Below are positions 27,316-35,179 of a DNA stretch of 64,000 bases, one piece after another (positions within the stretch are counted from its first letter, which is position 1; every line of letters begins with the position of its first letter). Origin of the DNA: Dokdonella fugitiva (lineage in GTDB: Bacteria > Pseudomonadota > Gammaproteobacteria > Xanthomonadales > Rhodanobacteraceae); the NCBI RefSeq assembly GCF_014138265.1, contig NZ_JACGXL010000001.1, positions 628,525 to 692,524 on the forward strand, given 5' to 3'. A program made the translations under genes and the position numbers. Below the pieces are notes generated by a model. The model was not told the DNA's origin. It ran no database searches and saw nothing but the letters and a program-made list of their open reading frames with translations.

Positions 27316-28752
27316 ATGCTCGACCAACTGCTCGCGAAGAAGTCCGACTTCAGCAACGCCGCCGTCGACGACGACGGCCCGAGCCTGAAGCGCACGCTTG
27401 GGCCTTGGGGCCTCACCGCACTCGGTATCGGTGCGGTCATCGGTGGCGGCATCTTCGTGATCACGGGCCAGGCGGCCGCGGAACACGCAGGCCCCGCGAT
27501 CATCCTGTCATTCGTGATCGCCGCGCTCTGCTGCAGCTTCACCGCGCTCTGCTACGCCGAGTTCGCCACGCTGATACCGATGTCGGGCAGCTCCTACTCG
27601 TACGCGTACGCGACGCTCGGCGAACTCGTCGCCTGGTTCATCGGCTGGAACATGGTGCTCGAGTACGGCGTCTCCGCGTCCGCGGTGGCGGTGAGCTGGA
27701 CCGGCTACTTCACGAGCCTGCTCGACCACGTCGGCATCCACTTGCCCGACGTGCTCACGAACGCGCCACTCGCGTTCAAGGACAACCAGCTCGTCATGAC
27801 CGGCGCCTATTTCAACCTGCCCGCGGTCGCGATCGTGCTCGCCCTGACCTGGCTCTGCTACATCGGCATCCGCGAGTCGAGCGGCGTCAACACCGCGATG
27901 GTGATCCTCAAGGTCGCACTGATCGTGATCGTGATCATCGCCGGCTGGAGCTACGTCAATCCTGCCCTCTGGCATCCGTTCATCCCCGAGCAGCAAGGCC
28001 CCGAGAAGTACGGCTGGGCCGGCATCATGCGCGGCGCGACGCTCGTGTTCTTCTCCTACATCGGCTTCGAGGCGACGTCGACCGCGGCGCAGGAAGCGAA
28101 GAACCCGCAGCGCGACCTGCCGTTCGGCACGATCGCTTCGCTCGCGGTCTGCACCGTGCTCTACATCGGCATGGCCGCGGTGCTGACCGGCCTGCTGCCG
28201 TACGACCAGCTCGGCACGAGCGAACCGGTGGTGACCGCGATCAAGGCGCATCCGCAACTCGGTGGCCTGCGCTGGCTGGTCGAGATCGGCGCGCTGATCG
28301 GCCTGTCGTCGGTGATCCTCGTCATGATCATCGCGCAGCCGCGCATCTTCATGATCATGGGCCGCGACGGCCTGCTGCCGCCGGTGTTCGCGAAGATCCA
28401 CCCGCGCTACCGCACGCCGCACATCAACACGGTGATCACCGGCATCGGCATCGCCGCGCTCGCCGCGGTGTTCCCGCTCGACGTGCTCGGCGACCTCGTC
28501 TCGATGGGCACGCTGATCGCGTTCGTCGCGGTCTGCATCGGCGTGTTGATCCTGCGCAAGACGCAGCCCGACCTGCCGCGCACGTTCCGCGTGCCGTGGG
28601 CGCCGGTCACCTGCGTGCTCGGCGTGCTGAGCTGCCTCACGCTGCTGTACTGGGAGAATTGGTACAACTGGACGCTGATGGGCGTGTGGACGGTGATCGG
28701 CTTCGTGATCTATTTCGGTTACGGCTTCCGCCACAGCCGCTTGCGCGGCTGA
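27316..28752 (+). CDS. APC-superfamily amino acid permease (cationic amino acid type), copy 2
   Basis: 478 residues, same family as the previous gene. It has a similar layout: LLAKKSDFSNAAVDDDGPSL lead, ALGIGAVIGGGIFVITGQAA in helix 1 (GAVIGGGIF instead of GAVIGTGIF), FFSYIGFEATSTAAQEAKNP and AQPRIFMIMGRDGLLPPVFA. It lacks the Cys-containing loop of copy 1, having QLGTSEPVVTAIKAHPQLGG there instead. The change from T to G in the binding loop and the loop difference point to different substrates after a tandem duplication. Ends KRGH-like HSRLRG. Confidence 0.9.
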   Translation: MLDQLLAKKSDFSNAAVDDDGPSLKRTLGPWGLTALGIGAVIGGGIFVITGQAAAEHAGPAIILSFVIAALCCSFTALCYAEFATLIPMSGSSYSYAYATLGELVAWFIGWNMVLEYGVSASAVAVSWTGYFTSLLDHVGIHLPDVLTNAPLAFKDNQLVMTGAYFNLPAVAIVLALTWLCYIGIRESSGVNTAMVILKVALIVIVIIAGWSYVNPALWHPFIPEQQGPEKYGWAGIMRGATLVFFSYIGFEATSTAAQEAKNPQRDLPFGTIASLAVCTVLYIGMAAVLTGLLPYDQLGTSEPVVTAIKAHPQLGGLRWLVEIGALIGLSSVILVMIIAQPRIFMIMGRDGLLPPVFAKIHPRYRTPHINTVITGIGIAALAAVFPLDVLGDLVSMGTLIAFVAVCIGVLILRKTQPDLPRTFRVPWAPVTCVLGVLSCLTLLYWENWYNWTLMGVWTVIGFVIYFGYGFRHSRLRG

Positions 28753-28826
28753 CCAAACCGGGGACGGTCGAGCCGCGGTCGAAGCGGTCGCGGGACGCGG
28801 TGCGCCATGTGCCGCTGCGTCCCACC

Positions 28827-30332
28827 CTACACGTCGTCGTCGCCCGGGTCGTCACCCGCGTCGGGATCCGCATCGGCTTGCGCTTCGTCGGGCAGCAGCG
28901 ACAGCTGCTTGCGCGTGTCCGCGCCGAGCCGACGCAGCTGGTCGACGCGTCCGAGCAGATGCCCGCGCCCGCTGCCGATGCGCTTGAGTGCGCCTTCGTG
29001 CAACGTCTGCGCGCGTGTGAGCGCGTCGCCGACGCCCTGCAGCTCGTTCATGAGCATGACGAAGCTGTCGTGCAGCTTGCCGGCCTGCCGCGCGATCTGC
29101 ATCGCGTTGACGTTGCGGTCCTCGAGCCGCCACAGGTGCGACACCGTGCGCAACGTCGCGAGCAGCGTGCTCGGGCAGACGAGCGAGATGTTCTTCGAGA
29201 GCGCGTAGGTATAGAGGCCGTCGTCGGCACGCACCGCCTCGATCAGCGCCGCTTCGATCGGCACGAACAACAGCACGAAGTCGAGCGTGTGCAGGCCGGG
29301 GATGCTGTCGTACTTCTTCTTCGACAGCGAATCGACGTGGCGCCGCAGCGAAGCGACGTGTTCGCGCAGCAGTGCGTCGCGTCCGGCGTCGTCGAGCGCA
29401 GCCTGCATGCGTTCGTAGGCGGTCAGCGAGACCTTGGCGTCGATGACGAGATCCTTGCGCTCGGGCAGGTGCACGATCACGTCCGGGCGCGGCCGCCCGC
29501 CGTCCTCGTCGGCCATGACGACCTGCAGCTCGAACTCGCGGCCTTCGGTGAGGCCTGATGCCTCCAGCACGCGCTCGAGCACGAGTTCGCCCCAGGCGCC
29601 CTGCGCGCGACTGTCTCCCTTGAGCGCGCGCGTGAGGTTCAGCGCGTCCTCGCTGATGCGCTGGTTGAGCTGGCGCAGGCTCTGGATCTCCTGCGCGAGC
29701 ATGCCGCGCTCGCGCTGGTCGCTCGCGTGACGTGTTTCGACCGTCTCGCGGAATTCCTTGAGTTGCAGCTTGAACGGATCGAGCAGGCCGGAAAGCTGCT
29801 GGCCGCTCTGCTCGCGGAGCCGCTCGGCCTTGTCGTCGAGGATGCCCTGGGCGAGGTTCTTGAACGCCTCGCGCAGGCGCACTTCGGCCTGCTCGAGCAA
29901 TTGCAGCTTTTCGGCGGCCGCGCGCGCCTGCGCCGCCGAGCCCGCCTCGAGCGCGGCATGGCGGCCGGTGAGGTCGACCAGTTGCCCCTGCGTCTCGTCG
30001 CGCAGGCGCCGCGCGTCGGCGAGCTCGCGACCGAGTCGCTCCGCCTGCGCCTGCTGCGCGGCGGCGTGCGCGGTGACCTTGCGCAGGTTCTGTTCGGCGA
30101 GCGTCCATTCGTGCTCGTAGCGCTGGATGCGCGCAGCGAATTCCTCGGCGCGGCGCGCCTCGGCGTCGCGCTGGCCACCGAGCGTGGCCACCTCGGCGTC
30201 GCGGCTCGCGCGGCCGTCCGCGTGGGCGTCGGCGACGCGCGCGCGCAGGGCGAGCCAGGCCAGCAGCAGGCCGGCGACGAGACCGGCGACGACGCCGGCG
30301 AGGATCAGGACGAGGGGTGGATAGGTCGGCAC
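28827..30332 (-). CDS. rmuC: DNA recombination protein RmuC
   Basis: 501 residues. An N-terminal membrane helix (LVLILAGVVAGLVAGLLLAW) is followed by a long coiled coil of Ala/Arg/Glu heptads (about residues 35-215), then the RmuC nuclease-like domain with DVIVHLPERKDLVIDAKVSL, the PD-(D/E)xK-like core, GLYTYALSKNISLVCPSTLL and WRLEDRNVNAMQIARQAGKL. RmuC limits inversions at short repeats; that is of interest in a genome with many palindromic elements, though no link is shown. The start at 30332 is ATG. Ends with an acidic tail (DADPDAGDDPGDDDV). Confidence 0.9.
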   Translation of the reverse strand: MPTYPPLVLILAGVVAGLVAGLLLAWLALRARVADAHADGRASRDAEVATLGGQRDAEARRAEEFAARIQRYEHEWTLAEQNLRKVTAHAAAQQAQAERLGRELADARRLRDETQGQLVDLTGRHAALEAGSAAQARAAAEKLQLLEQAEVRLREAFKNLAQGILDDKAERLREQSGQQLSGLLDPFKLQLKEFRETVETRHASDQRERGMLAQEIQSLRQLNQRISEDALNLTRALKGDSRAQGAWGELVLERVLEASGLTEGREFELQVVMADEDGGRPRPDVIVHLPERKDLVIDAKVSLTAYERMQAALDDAGRDALLREHVASLRRHVDSLSKKKYDSIPGLHTLDFVLLFVPIEAALIEAVRADDGLYTYALSKNISLVCPSTLLATLRTVSHLWRLEDRNVNAMQIARQAGKLHDSFVMLMNELQGVGDALTRAQTLHEGALKRIGSGRGHLLGRVDQLRRLGADTRKQLSLLPDEAQADADPDAGDDPGDDDV

Positions 30333-30462
30333 GCGCGGATCCGCTGGGGGTGACGGAGCGCGATTGTCGCAGCCGCGATCTCAGATGCCGAGATTCGCCC
30401 CGATCGAAGGGACGCGCTCCCGGCGACAGGCACCGGGAGCGACGGACCGTCGCGAAGCGAGG

Positions 30463-30801
30463 TCAGGCCTTCTGGGTCCAGCTCGCGCACCAGCCCTTGG
30501 CACTGACGACCTTGTTCGGGAACAGGTCGCACGGTGCGTAGGCCATTTCGCTGTGGCCCTTGAAGAAGTTGCAACCCTGGCAGCTCGATCCCGCCTTGTA
30601 GACTGGGTTGCCCTTCGCGGTGCTCGCATCTTCGGTGTAGCCGAGCGCCTTCGCGGTCGGATCGTTCGGATCGAGGTGCGCCATGTCATCCGCGCGGGCA
30701 ATGCGTGGCAACAGCGCGGCGGCGACCGGCGCGACGGCGGCGCCGACGACGGCGATCTTAAGGAAACGGCGTCTGGCCTGGCTTTCGGCTGGGTCGGACA
30801 T
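30463..30801 (-). CDS. High-potential iron-sulfur protein (HiPIP), Tat-exported
   Basis: A periplasmic 4Fe-4S electron carrier of 112 residues. The start at 30801 follows GAGGA and gives the Tat-type signal ESQARRRFLKIAVVGAAVAP, cut near ARA. The mature part has the four cluster Cys residues: SSCQGCNFF, APCDLFP and GWCASW, the C-x2-C-x(n)-C-x(n)-C spacing of HiPIPs, with aromatic residues around the cluster. Export folded, with cofactor, fits the Tat signal. It is transcribed divergently from mtnB; the partner oxidoreductase is not in the neighbourhood. Confidence 0.93.
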   Translation of the reverse strand: MSDPAESQARRRFLKIAVVGAAVAPVAAALLPRIARADDMAHLDPNDPTAKALGYTEDASTAKGNPVYKAGSSCQGCNFFKGHSEMAYAPCDLFPNKVVSAKGWCASWTQKA

Positions 30802-30990
30802 GATCCACTCCTCGTTGGTTTGCGTGGTGTGTGGGGACAGCTCGGGCGCGCCCGCACCCGACCCGTTCAGCTTAGCGCGATGCACGGCGACGAGCATGCG
30901 GCTGCGCCGCTTTGCCGCATTCGCGCCGCGCGAACGGTAGCGGACGGCCGATGACCCGGATGTGAAGGTCGGGCCGGCGCGCGGCTTCGG

Positions 30991-30996
30991 TATAGT
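30991..30996 (+). promoter_or_regulatory. Probable -10 (TATAGT) for a leaderless mtnB transcript
   Basis: TATAGT ends only eight bases before the GTG start of mtnB at 31005, so transcription would begin at or next to the start codon. No Shine-Dalgarno sequence and no other in-frame start is available in the next 20 codons. Confidence 0.5.
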
Positions 30997-31004
30997 AGGC
31001 GGAA

Positions 31005-31682
31005 GTGTCTTCGCCGGTTGCCTGGAGTCGCGCCATCAATTCCTCCCCCATCGACCGCGGCCGCCTCGAGCGCTGCGCGCAAGAGATCGCCGAAGCCGGG
31101 CGCGAGCTCGGTGCGCTCGGCTGGACGCCGGCGACTAGCAGCAATTTCTCGATGCGCCTGGACGCGTCGCACGCGGCGGTGACGATCTCCGGGCGCGACA
31201 AGGGCCGCCTCGGCATCGACGACATCATGGTGGTCGACTTCGACGGCCGCGCGGTCGGCACCGAGGCCCGGCCTTCGGCGGAAACCGCGCTGCACACGCA
31301 GGTCTACCGCCGCTTCCCGGCCGCCGGCGCGGTGCTGCACACGCATTCGCGCGCGCAGTCGGTCGCCTCGCGCCTGTACGCCGCGCGCGGCGTCGTGCGC
31401 TTCGAGGGCTGGGAGCTGCAGAAGGCGATCGCCGGCTACACCACGCACGAAAGCGTGCTCGACCTGCCGGTGTTCCCGAACACGCAGGACATGTCCGAAC
31501 TCGTCGCGCGCGTCGATGCCTGGCTCGACGCGGGCAAGCCGCTGCACGGCTACTTGATCGACGGCCACGGCATCTACACATGGGGCAAGGACATGCCGGA
31601 AACGCGCCGCCACCTGGAGGCGTTCGAATTCCTGCTGAACTGCGAACTCGACCTGCTGCGACTGAAGGGAACTCCGACATGA
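31005..31682 (+). CDS. mtnB: Methylthioribulose-1-phosphate dehydratase
   Basis: Zinc enzyme of the methionine salvage pathway, class II aldolase fold. 225 residues from GTG at 31005. Visible blocks: [36 protein letters not shown], then the zinc His pair in [12 protein letters not shown], and [20 protein letters not shown], which holds the third His. Overlaps mtnD by four bases (31679-31682). The N terminus is unusually variable, and the promoter position suggests leaderless translation. Confidence 0.9.
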   Translation: MSSPVAWSRAINSSPIDRGRLERCAQEIAEAGRELGALGWTPATSSNFSMRLDASHAAVTISGRDKGRLGIDDIMVVDFDGRAVGTEARPSAETALHTQVYRRFPAAGAVLHTHSRAQSVASRLYAARGVVRFEGWELQKAIAGYTTHESVLDLPVFPNTQDMSELVARVDAWLDAGKPLHGYLIDGHGIYTWGKDMPETRRHLEAFEFLLNCELDLLRLKGTPT

Positions 31683-32245
31683 GCCGTTTGCGCATCTACG
31701 AAGACACGCGCGCCGACGCCCCGCTCTCGACCCACACCGAGCACGCGTCGATCGCGCGCGAACTCGCCGCGGTCGGCGTTCGCTTCGAGCAATGGGAGGC
31801 GTCGCAGGCGGTCGTCCCCGGCGCGAGCCAGGACGAAGTCGTCGCCGCGTATCGCGGCGACATCGACCGCCTCATGCGCGAGGAAGGTTACCAGGCGGTC
31901 GACGTGATCAGCCTCAAGCCCGACCATCCCGATCGCGCCGCGCTGCGCCAGAAGTTCCTCAACGAACACACGCACAGCGAGGACGAAGTGCGCTTCTTCG
32001 TCGCCGGCGCAGGCCAGTTCACGCTGCACATCGGCGGCAGGGTGTACGAGGTGCTGTGCGAGAGCGGCGACCTCATCGGCGTCCCCGACCGCACGCGCCA
32101 CTGGTTCGACATGAGCGAGTCACCGTATTTCGTCGCGATCCGCCTGTTCACGAACAAGGAAGGCTGGGTCGCCGAATTCACGGGCGACGACATCGCCGGC
32201 CGCTTCCCGCGCATGCCGCCGCACCGCTCGGCCGAGGCCGCCTGA
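31679..32245 (+). CDS. mtnD: Acireductone dioxygenase
   Basis: Oxidises acireductone in methionine salvage; the metal (Fe or Ni) decides between the on-pathway ketoacid and the off-pathway CO-producing reaction. 188 residues, cupin fold. The metal ligands are seen in [17 protein letters not shown] (H-x-H-x3/4-E) and the later His in [15 protein letters not shown]. Starts inside the mtnB stop (ATGA) and ends one base before the PH-domain gene (TGATG), so three genes are tightly coupled. Confidence 0.94.
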   Translation: MSRLRIYEDTRADAPLSTHTEHASIARELAAVGVRFEQWEASQAVVPGASQDEVVAAYRGDIDRLMREEGYQAVDVISLKPDHPDRAALRQKFLNEHTHSEDEVRFFVAGAGQFTLHIGGRVYEVLCESGDLIGVPDRTRHWFDMSESPYFVAIRLFTNKEGWVAEFTGDDIAGRFPRMPPHRSAEAA

Positions 32246-32691
32246 TGTCGTACCTGGACGAATCGCTCGCACCGGGGGAAGCGATCGTCGCGCGCTTCGA
32301 CCTGCACTGGACCGCGAAGTGGCGGCTCATCGTGTTCCTCCTGCTCGCGATCCCGACGCTCGGCATCGCCCTGCTCGCCGCGTTGTACGAGTGGATCCGC
32401 CTGCGTTCGATCGAACAGGGCGTGACGAACCGCCGCGTCGTGCGCAAGACCGGCATCATGAGCCGCGAGACGACCGAGCTGCGCCTCGCCTCGATCGAGA
32501 CGATCGACCTTCGCCAGAGCGCGTGGGGTCGCCTGTTCGGCTACGGCGACGTCGTGCTGACCGGCCGCGGCGAGACCGCGATGATCTTCACGCGGCTCGG
32601 CGCGCCGCTCGAAGCCAAGCGCGCGATCGAAGGTGCGTACGCGAGCAACGTCGAGGCGACGCGCGCACATCCGTCCGAGCATGCCTCGTAG
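32245..32691 (+). CDS. PH-domain (bPH2-like) small membrane protein
   Basis: 148 residues. Starts [20 protein letters not shown], has one hydrophobic hairpin ([20 protein letters not shown] to LYEWIRL), then a bacterial PH-like domain with [40 protein letters not shown] and the end [19 protein letters not shown]. This order matches the YdbS/YdbT-type family of unknown function. It is wedged between mtnD and mtnC with a one-base overlap to mtnD. Its TAG stop is formed by the first bases of a palindromic repeat. A role in methionine salvage is not implied by the family. Confidence 0.83.
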   Translation: MSYLDESLAPGEAIVARFDLHWTAKWRLIVFLLLAIPTLGIALLAALYEWIRLRSIEQGVTNRRVVRKTGIMSRETTELRLASIETIDLRQSAWGRLFGYGDVVLTGRGETAMIFTRLGAPLEAKRAIEGAYASNVEATRAHPSEHAS

Positions 32692-32756
32692 GAGCGGCCT
32701 GGGCCGCGTCCGCCGTCTTGCAGTACCGGGAAACATCGCGGCTGAAGCCGCTCCAC
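32689..32756. repeat. REP-like palindrome between the PH gene and mtnC
   Basis: GGAGCGGCCTGGGCCGCG (32691-32708) pairs imperfectly with CGCGGCTGAAGCCGCTCC (32737-32754), 15 of 18 positions, the classic Xanthomonadales GTAGGAGCGGC...GCCGCTCC pattern. The TAG at 32689-32691 is at once the end of the PH gene and the start of the repeat. The element sits inside the mtn operon, where it could form a hairpin in the mRNA. Confidence 0.75.
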
Positions 32757-32777
32757 GGACACCACGAACCCAAACCG

Positions 32778-33458
32778 ATGATCACGACCATCCTCACCGA
32801 CATCGAGGGCACCACGAGCTCGATCAGCTTCGTCAAGGACGTGCTGTTCCCGTACGCGCGTGAACGCCTGCCTGCGTTCGTCGTCACGCACGGCGACGAT
32901 CCGGACGTACAGCACTGGCTGCACGAAGCCGCGAAGGAAGCCAGGCTCGTCTCGGCGAGCCGGCAGGAGATCATCGACCTGCTCGTCGGCTGGATCGACG
33001 CCGATCGCAAGTCGACCGCGCTGAAGGCACTGCAGGGCATGATCTGGAAGGACGGCTACGCGAGCGGCGAGTACCGCGCGCACGTCTACCCCGAAGTCGC
33101 CGCGCGCCTGCGTGCGTGGCAGGCCGAAGGCAAGCGGCTGTACGTCTATTCGTCCGGCTCGGTGCCGGCGCAACGGCTGTTCTTCGCCCACTCCGAAGCG
33201 GGTGACCTCACGCCGTGTTTCTCCGGCTATTTCGACACCGAGACCGGCCCCAAACGCGACGCCGAGTCCTACCGGCGCATCGCGACGGCGATCGATGCAC
33301 CGCCCGCCGAGATCCTGTTCCTTTCCGACATCGTCGAGGAACTCGACGCCGCCGCGGCCGCCGGGCTGCAGACGACCCTGCTCGCGCGCGCGCCGTCCAC
33401 CTGCCCCGCCGGCGGCGCGCACCGCTGCGTCGCCGACTTCGACGCGATCGACGGCTGA
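32778..33458 (+). CDS. mtnC: Enolase-phosphatase E1
   Basis: Bifunctional HAD-superfamily enzyme that enolises and dephosphorylates 2,3-diketo-5-methylthiopentyl-1-phosphate in methionine salvage. 226 residues. HAD motif I is the family-specific [15 protein letters not shown] (DxE rather than DxD), motif II is in [16 protein letters not shown], and motifs III/IV in [12 protein letters not shown] and [15 protein letters not shown]. Separated from mtnB-mtnD by the PH gene and a REP element, still on the same strand and probably in the same transcript. mtnA and mtnK are not seen here. Confidence 0.94.
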   Translation: MITTILTDIEGTTSSISFVKDVLFPYARERLPAFVVTHGDDPDVQHWLHEAAKEARLVSASRQEIIDLLVGWIDADRKSTALKALQGMIWKDGYASGEYRAHVYPEVAARLRAWQAEGKRLYVYSSGSVPAQRLFFAHSEAGDLTPCFSGYFDTETGPKRDAESYRRIATAIDAPPAEILFLSDIVEELDAAAAAGLQTTLLARAPSTCPAGGAHRCVADFDAIDG

Positions 33459-33491
33459 TCGCACGGGATGGTGCGCTGATGCGCGTGCCCC

Positions 33492-33497
33492 GATAAT
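33492..33497 (+). promoter_or_regulatory. Probable -10 (GATAAT) for the C13 peptidase gene
   Basis: GATAAT 48 bases before the GTG start at 33546; no -35 match is evident. Confidence 0.35.
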
Positions 33498-33545
33498 GGC
33501 GCGTGCCGCGCGAGCGGCGGCCCACCTACCCCTGTCCGGTCTGCC

Positions 33546-35114
33546 GTGCATCCACTTCCCGCGATCCTGATCGACGGCCTGCGCGCCACCCTGTTCCGCC
33601 ATCCGCGCGTGTCGGCGACGACCGTCGGCGCCGGCATGTTCGTCGCCGTCGTCGTGGTCTACCTGTTCGCGTCGATCCTGCTCGAGATGGCCGGCACGTC
33701 GCCGCCGTGGATGCTGCTGCCCGGCGGCGTGCTCACCGTGCTCGGCGATTCGATGCTGACCCTGATCGCGGCGTGGCTGCTCGCCGTGCTCGCTGCGCGG
33801 CGCGAGGCGGTCTGGGGCATCGCGACCGTGCTGCTCGCGGCGACGGTCGCAGCCGCGGTCGTCGTGCACTGGCCGCTCGGTGAACTCGCCTCATACCTCG
33901 TGCTGCACGAGCACGCCGGGCTCGCGATCCTCGTCGAACTCGTCGCGCGCTGCTGGTGGTTCTTCGTGCTGCTCGTGTTCGCGCACTGGCTCGCGCCGCG
34001 CGGCCTCGGTCACGCGCTCGGCAGCGCCGTGCTCGCCTACGCGGTCAGTGCCGCGGCCTGGTGGTGGCTGCCGCAGTCCCCGCTGGTGCGCACGATGCCC
34101 GTCGTGCAGGCGACGGCGGAGCCGACGTCCGGCGACCAGGACGGCGATGCGAAGACGGCTACGGAGCAGGACGAAGCCGACGACGACGACGCGCCCGGTG
34201 CGAAGAGCGAATTCGACGCCGAAGCGGCGATGTACGCGCAACCGGCGCTGCTCGATGCCGCGCTCGCCAGGCTGAAGCCGCAGACGCCGGGCAAGGTCGA
34301 CCTCTACGTCGTCGCGTTCGCCGGCGACGCGCAGCAGGACGTGTTCCGCAACGAAGCCGAATACGTCGAGACGCTGTTCGCGCAGCGCTTCGGCGCGGCC
34401 GGACGCACGGTCGTGCTCGAGAACAACGCGGCGACCGTGACGACGCGCCCGCTCGCGAGCTGGACCAACCTGCAGCGCACGCTCGCGACGATCGCGCGCA
34501 CGATGGATCCGGCCGAGGACGTGCTCCTGCTCTACTTCACCACGCACGGCTCCGACGACCACCAGTTGCTGGTCGACCTCGACCCGCTGCCGCTCAACCA
34601 GATCGGCCCGGACGACATCGCCGACGCGCTGAAGACGACGCCGGCGATGCGCTGGAAGGTCATCGTCGTCAATGCCTGCTACTCGGGCGGCTTCGTCGAC
34701 GCGCTGCGCGACGATTCGACCATGGTGATGACGTCCGCGCGCGCCGATCGCACCTCGTTCGGTTGCGGCGCGGATTCCGACATCACGTATTTCGGCAAGG
34801 CGTTCCTCGCCGAGGCGCTCAACCGGACGACCTCGTTGCGCGAGGCGTTCGACCTCGCGCGCACCTCGGTCGATGCGTGGGAAACCGCCGACCAGAAGGA
34901 CGCGAAGCCCGACGCGAAGGGCGTTGCCGGCGTCGAACCGATCCAGCATTCCGAGCCGCAGATCGCGACGAGTGCGAGCATCGAGGCAAAGCTCGCGGCG
35001 TGGCGCCGCACGCTGCACGAGAGCGCGGCGGTACCGTTCGCTCCCGCAGGCGAGGCCATGTCGCGCGGAGCTTCACCGTCACCGGATGCTTCGACACGAA
35101 GCGGGAAAGGCTAG
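33546..35114 (+). CDS. Membrane-anchored C13 (legumain/caspase-like) cysteine peptidase
   Basis: 522 residues from GTG at 33546. The N-terminal 185 residues hold four or five membrane helices (VGAGMFVAVVVVYLFASILL, LTLIAAWLLAVLAA, GIATVLLAATVAAAVVVHW, WWFFVLLVFAHWLA). An acidic linker (DQDGDAKTATEQDEADDDDA) follows, then a clan CD peptidase domain: KVDLYVVAFAGDAQQDVFRN, the catalytic His in LLLYFTTHGSDDH (His334) and the catalytic Cys in VIVVNACYSGGF (Cys378). The C-terminal 80 residues look disordered. Peptidase C13 proteins of this kind are found in Xanthomonas relatives; substrates are unknown, and the domain's side of the membrane depends on the helix count. Confidence 0.85.
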   Translation: MHPLPAILIDGLRATLFRHPRVSATTVGAGMFVAVVVVYLFASILLEMAGTSPPWMLLPGGVLTVLGDSMLTLIAAWLLAVLAARREAVWGIATVLLAATVAAAVVVHWPLGELASYLVLHEHAGLAILVELVARCWWFFVLLVFAHWLAPRGLGHALGSAVLAYAVSAAAWWWLPQSPLVRTMPVVQATAEPTSGDQDGDAKTATEQDEADDDDAPGAKSEFDAEAAMYAQPALLDAALARLKPQTPGKVDLYVVAFAGDAQQDVFRNEAEYVETLFAQRFGAAGRTVVLENNAATVTTRPLASWTNLQRTLATIARTMDPAEDVLLLYFTTHGSDDHQLLVDLDPLPLNQIGPDDIADALKTTPAMRWKVIVVNACYSGGFVDALRDDSTMVMTSARADRTSFGCGADSDITYFGKAFLAEALNRTTSLREAFDLARTSVDAWETADQKDAKPDAKGVAGVEPIQHSEPQIATSASIEAKLAAWRRTLHESAAVPFAPAGEAMSRGASPSPDASTRSGKG

Positions 35115-35120
35115 AGGTTG

Positions 35121-35179
35121 AACACGGAGCACACGGAGGAAAGCCTCATGCTTGTCCTTGCTTCCTCCTGCTGCGTGTT
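35121..35179. repeat. Inverted repeat of the AACACGGAG...CTGCGTGTT type
   Basis: AACACGGAGCACACGGAGGA (from 35121) is nearly the reverse complement of TTCCTCCTGCTGCGTGTT (35162-35179). It fills the gap between two convergent genes. The sequence resembles a widespread ACACGGAG-type intergenic repeat of proteobacteria. Confidence 0.55.

Noticed and set aside
30802-31004. SAM-type riboswitch upstream of the mtn genes
   Set aside because: No leader fits between the -10 at 30991 and the GTG at 31005, and no recognisable aptamer pattern is visible.
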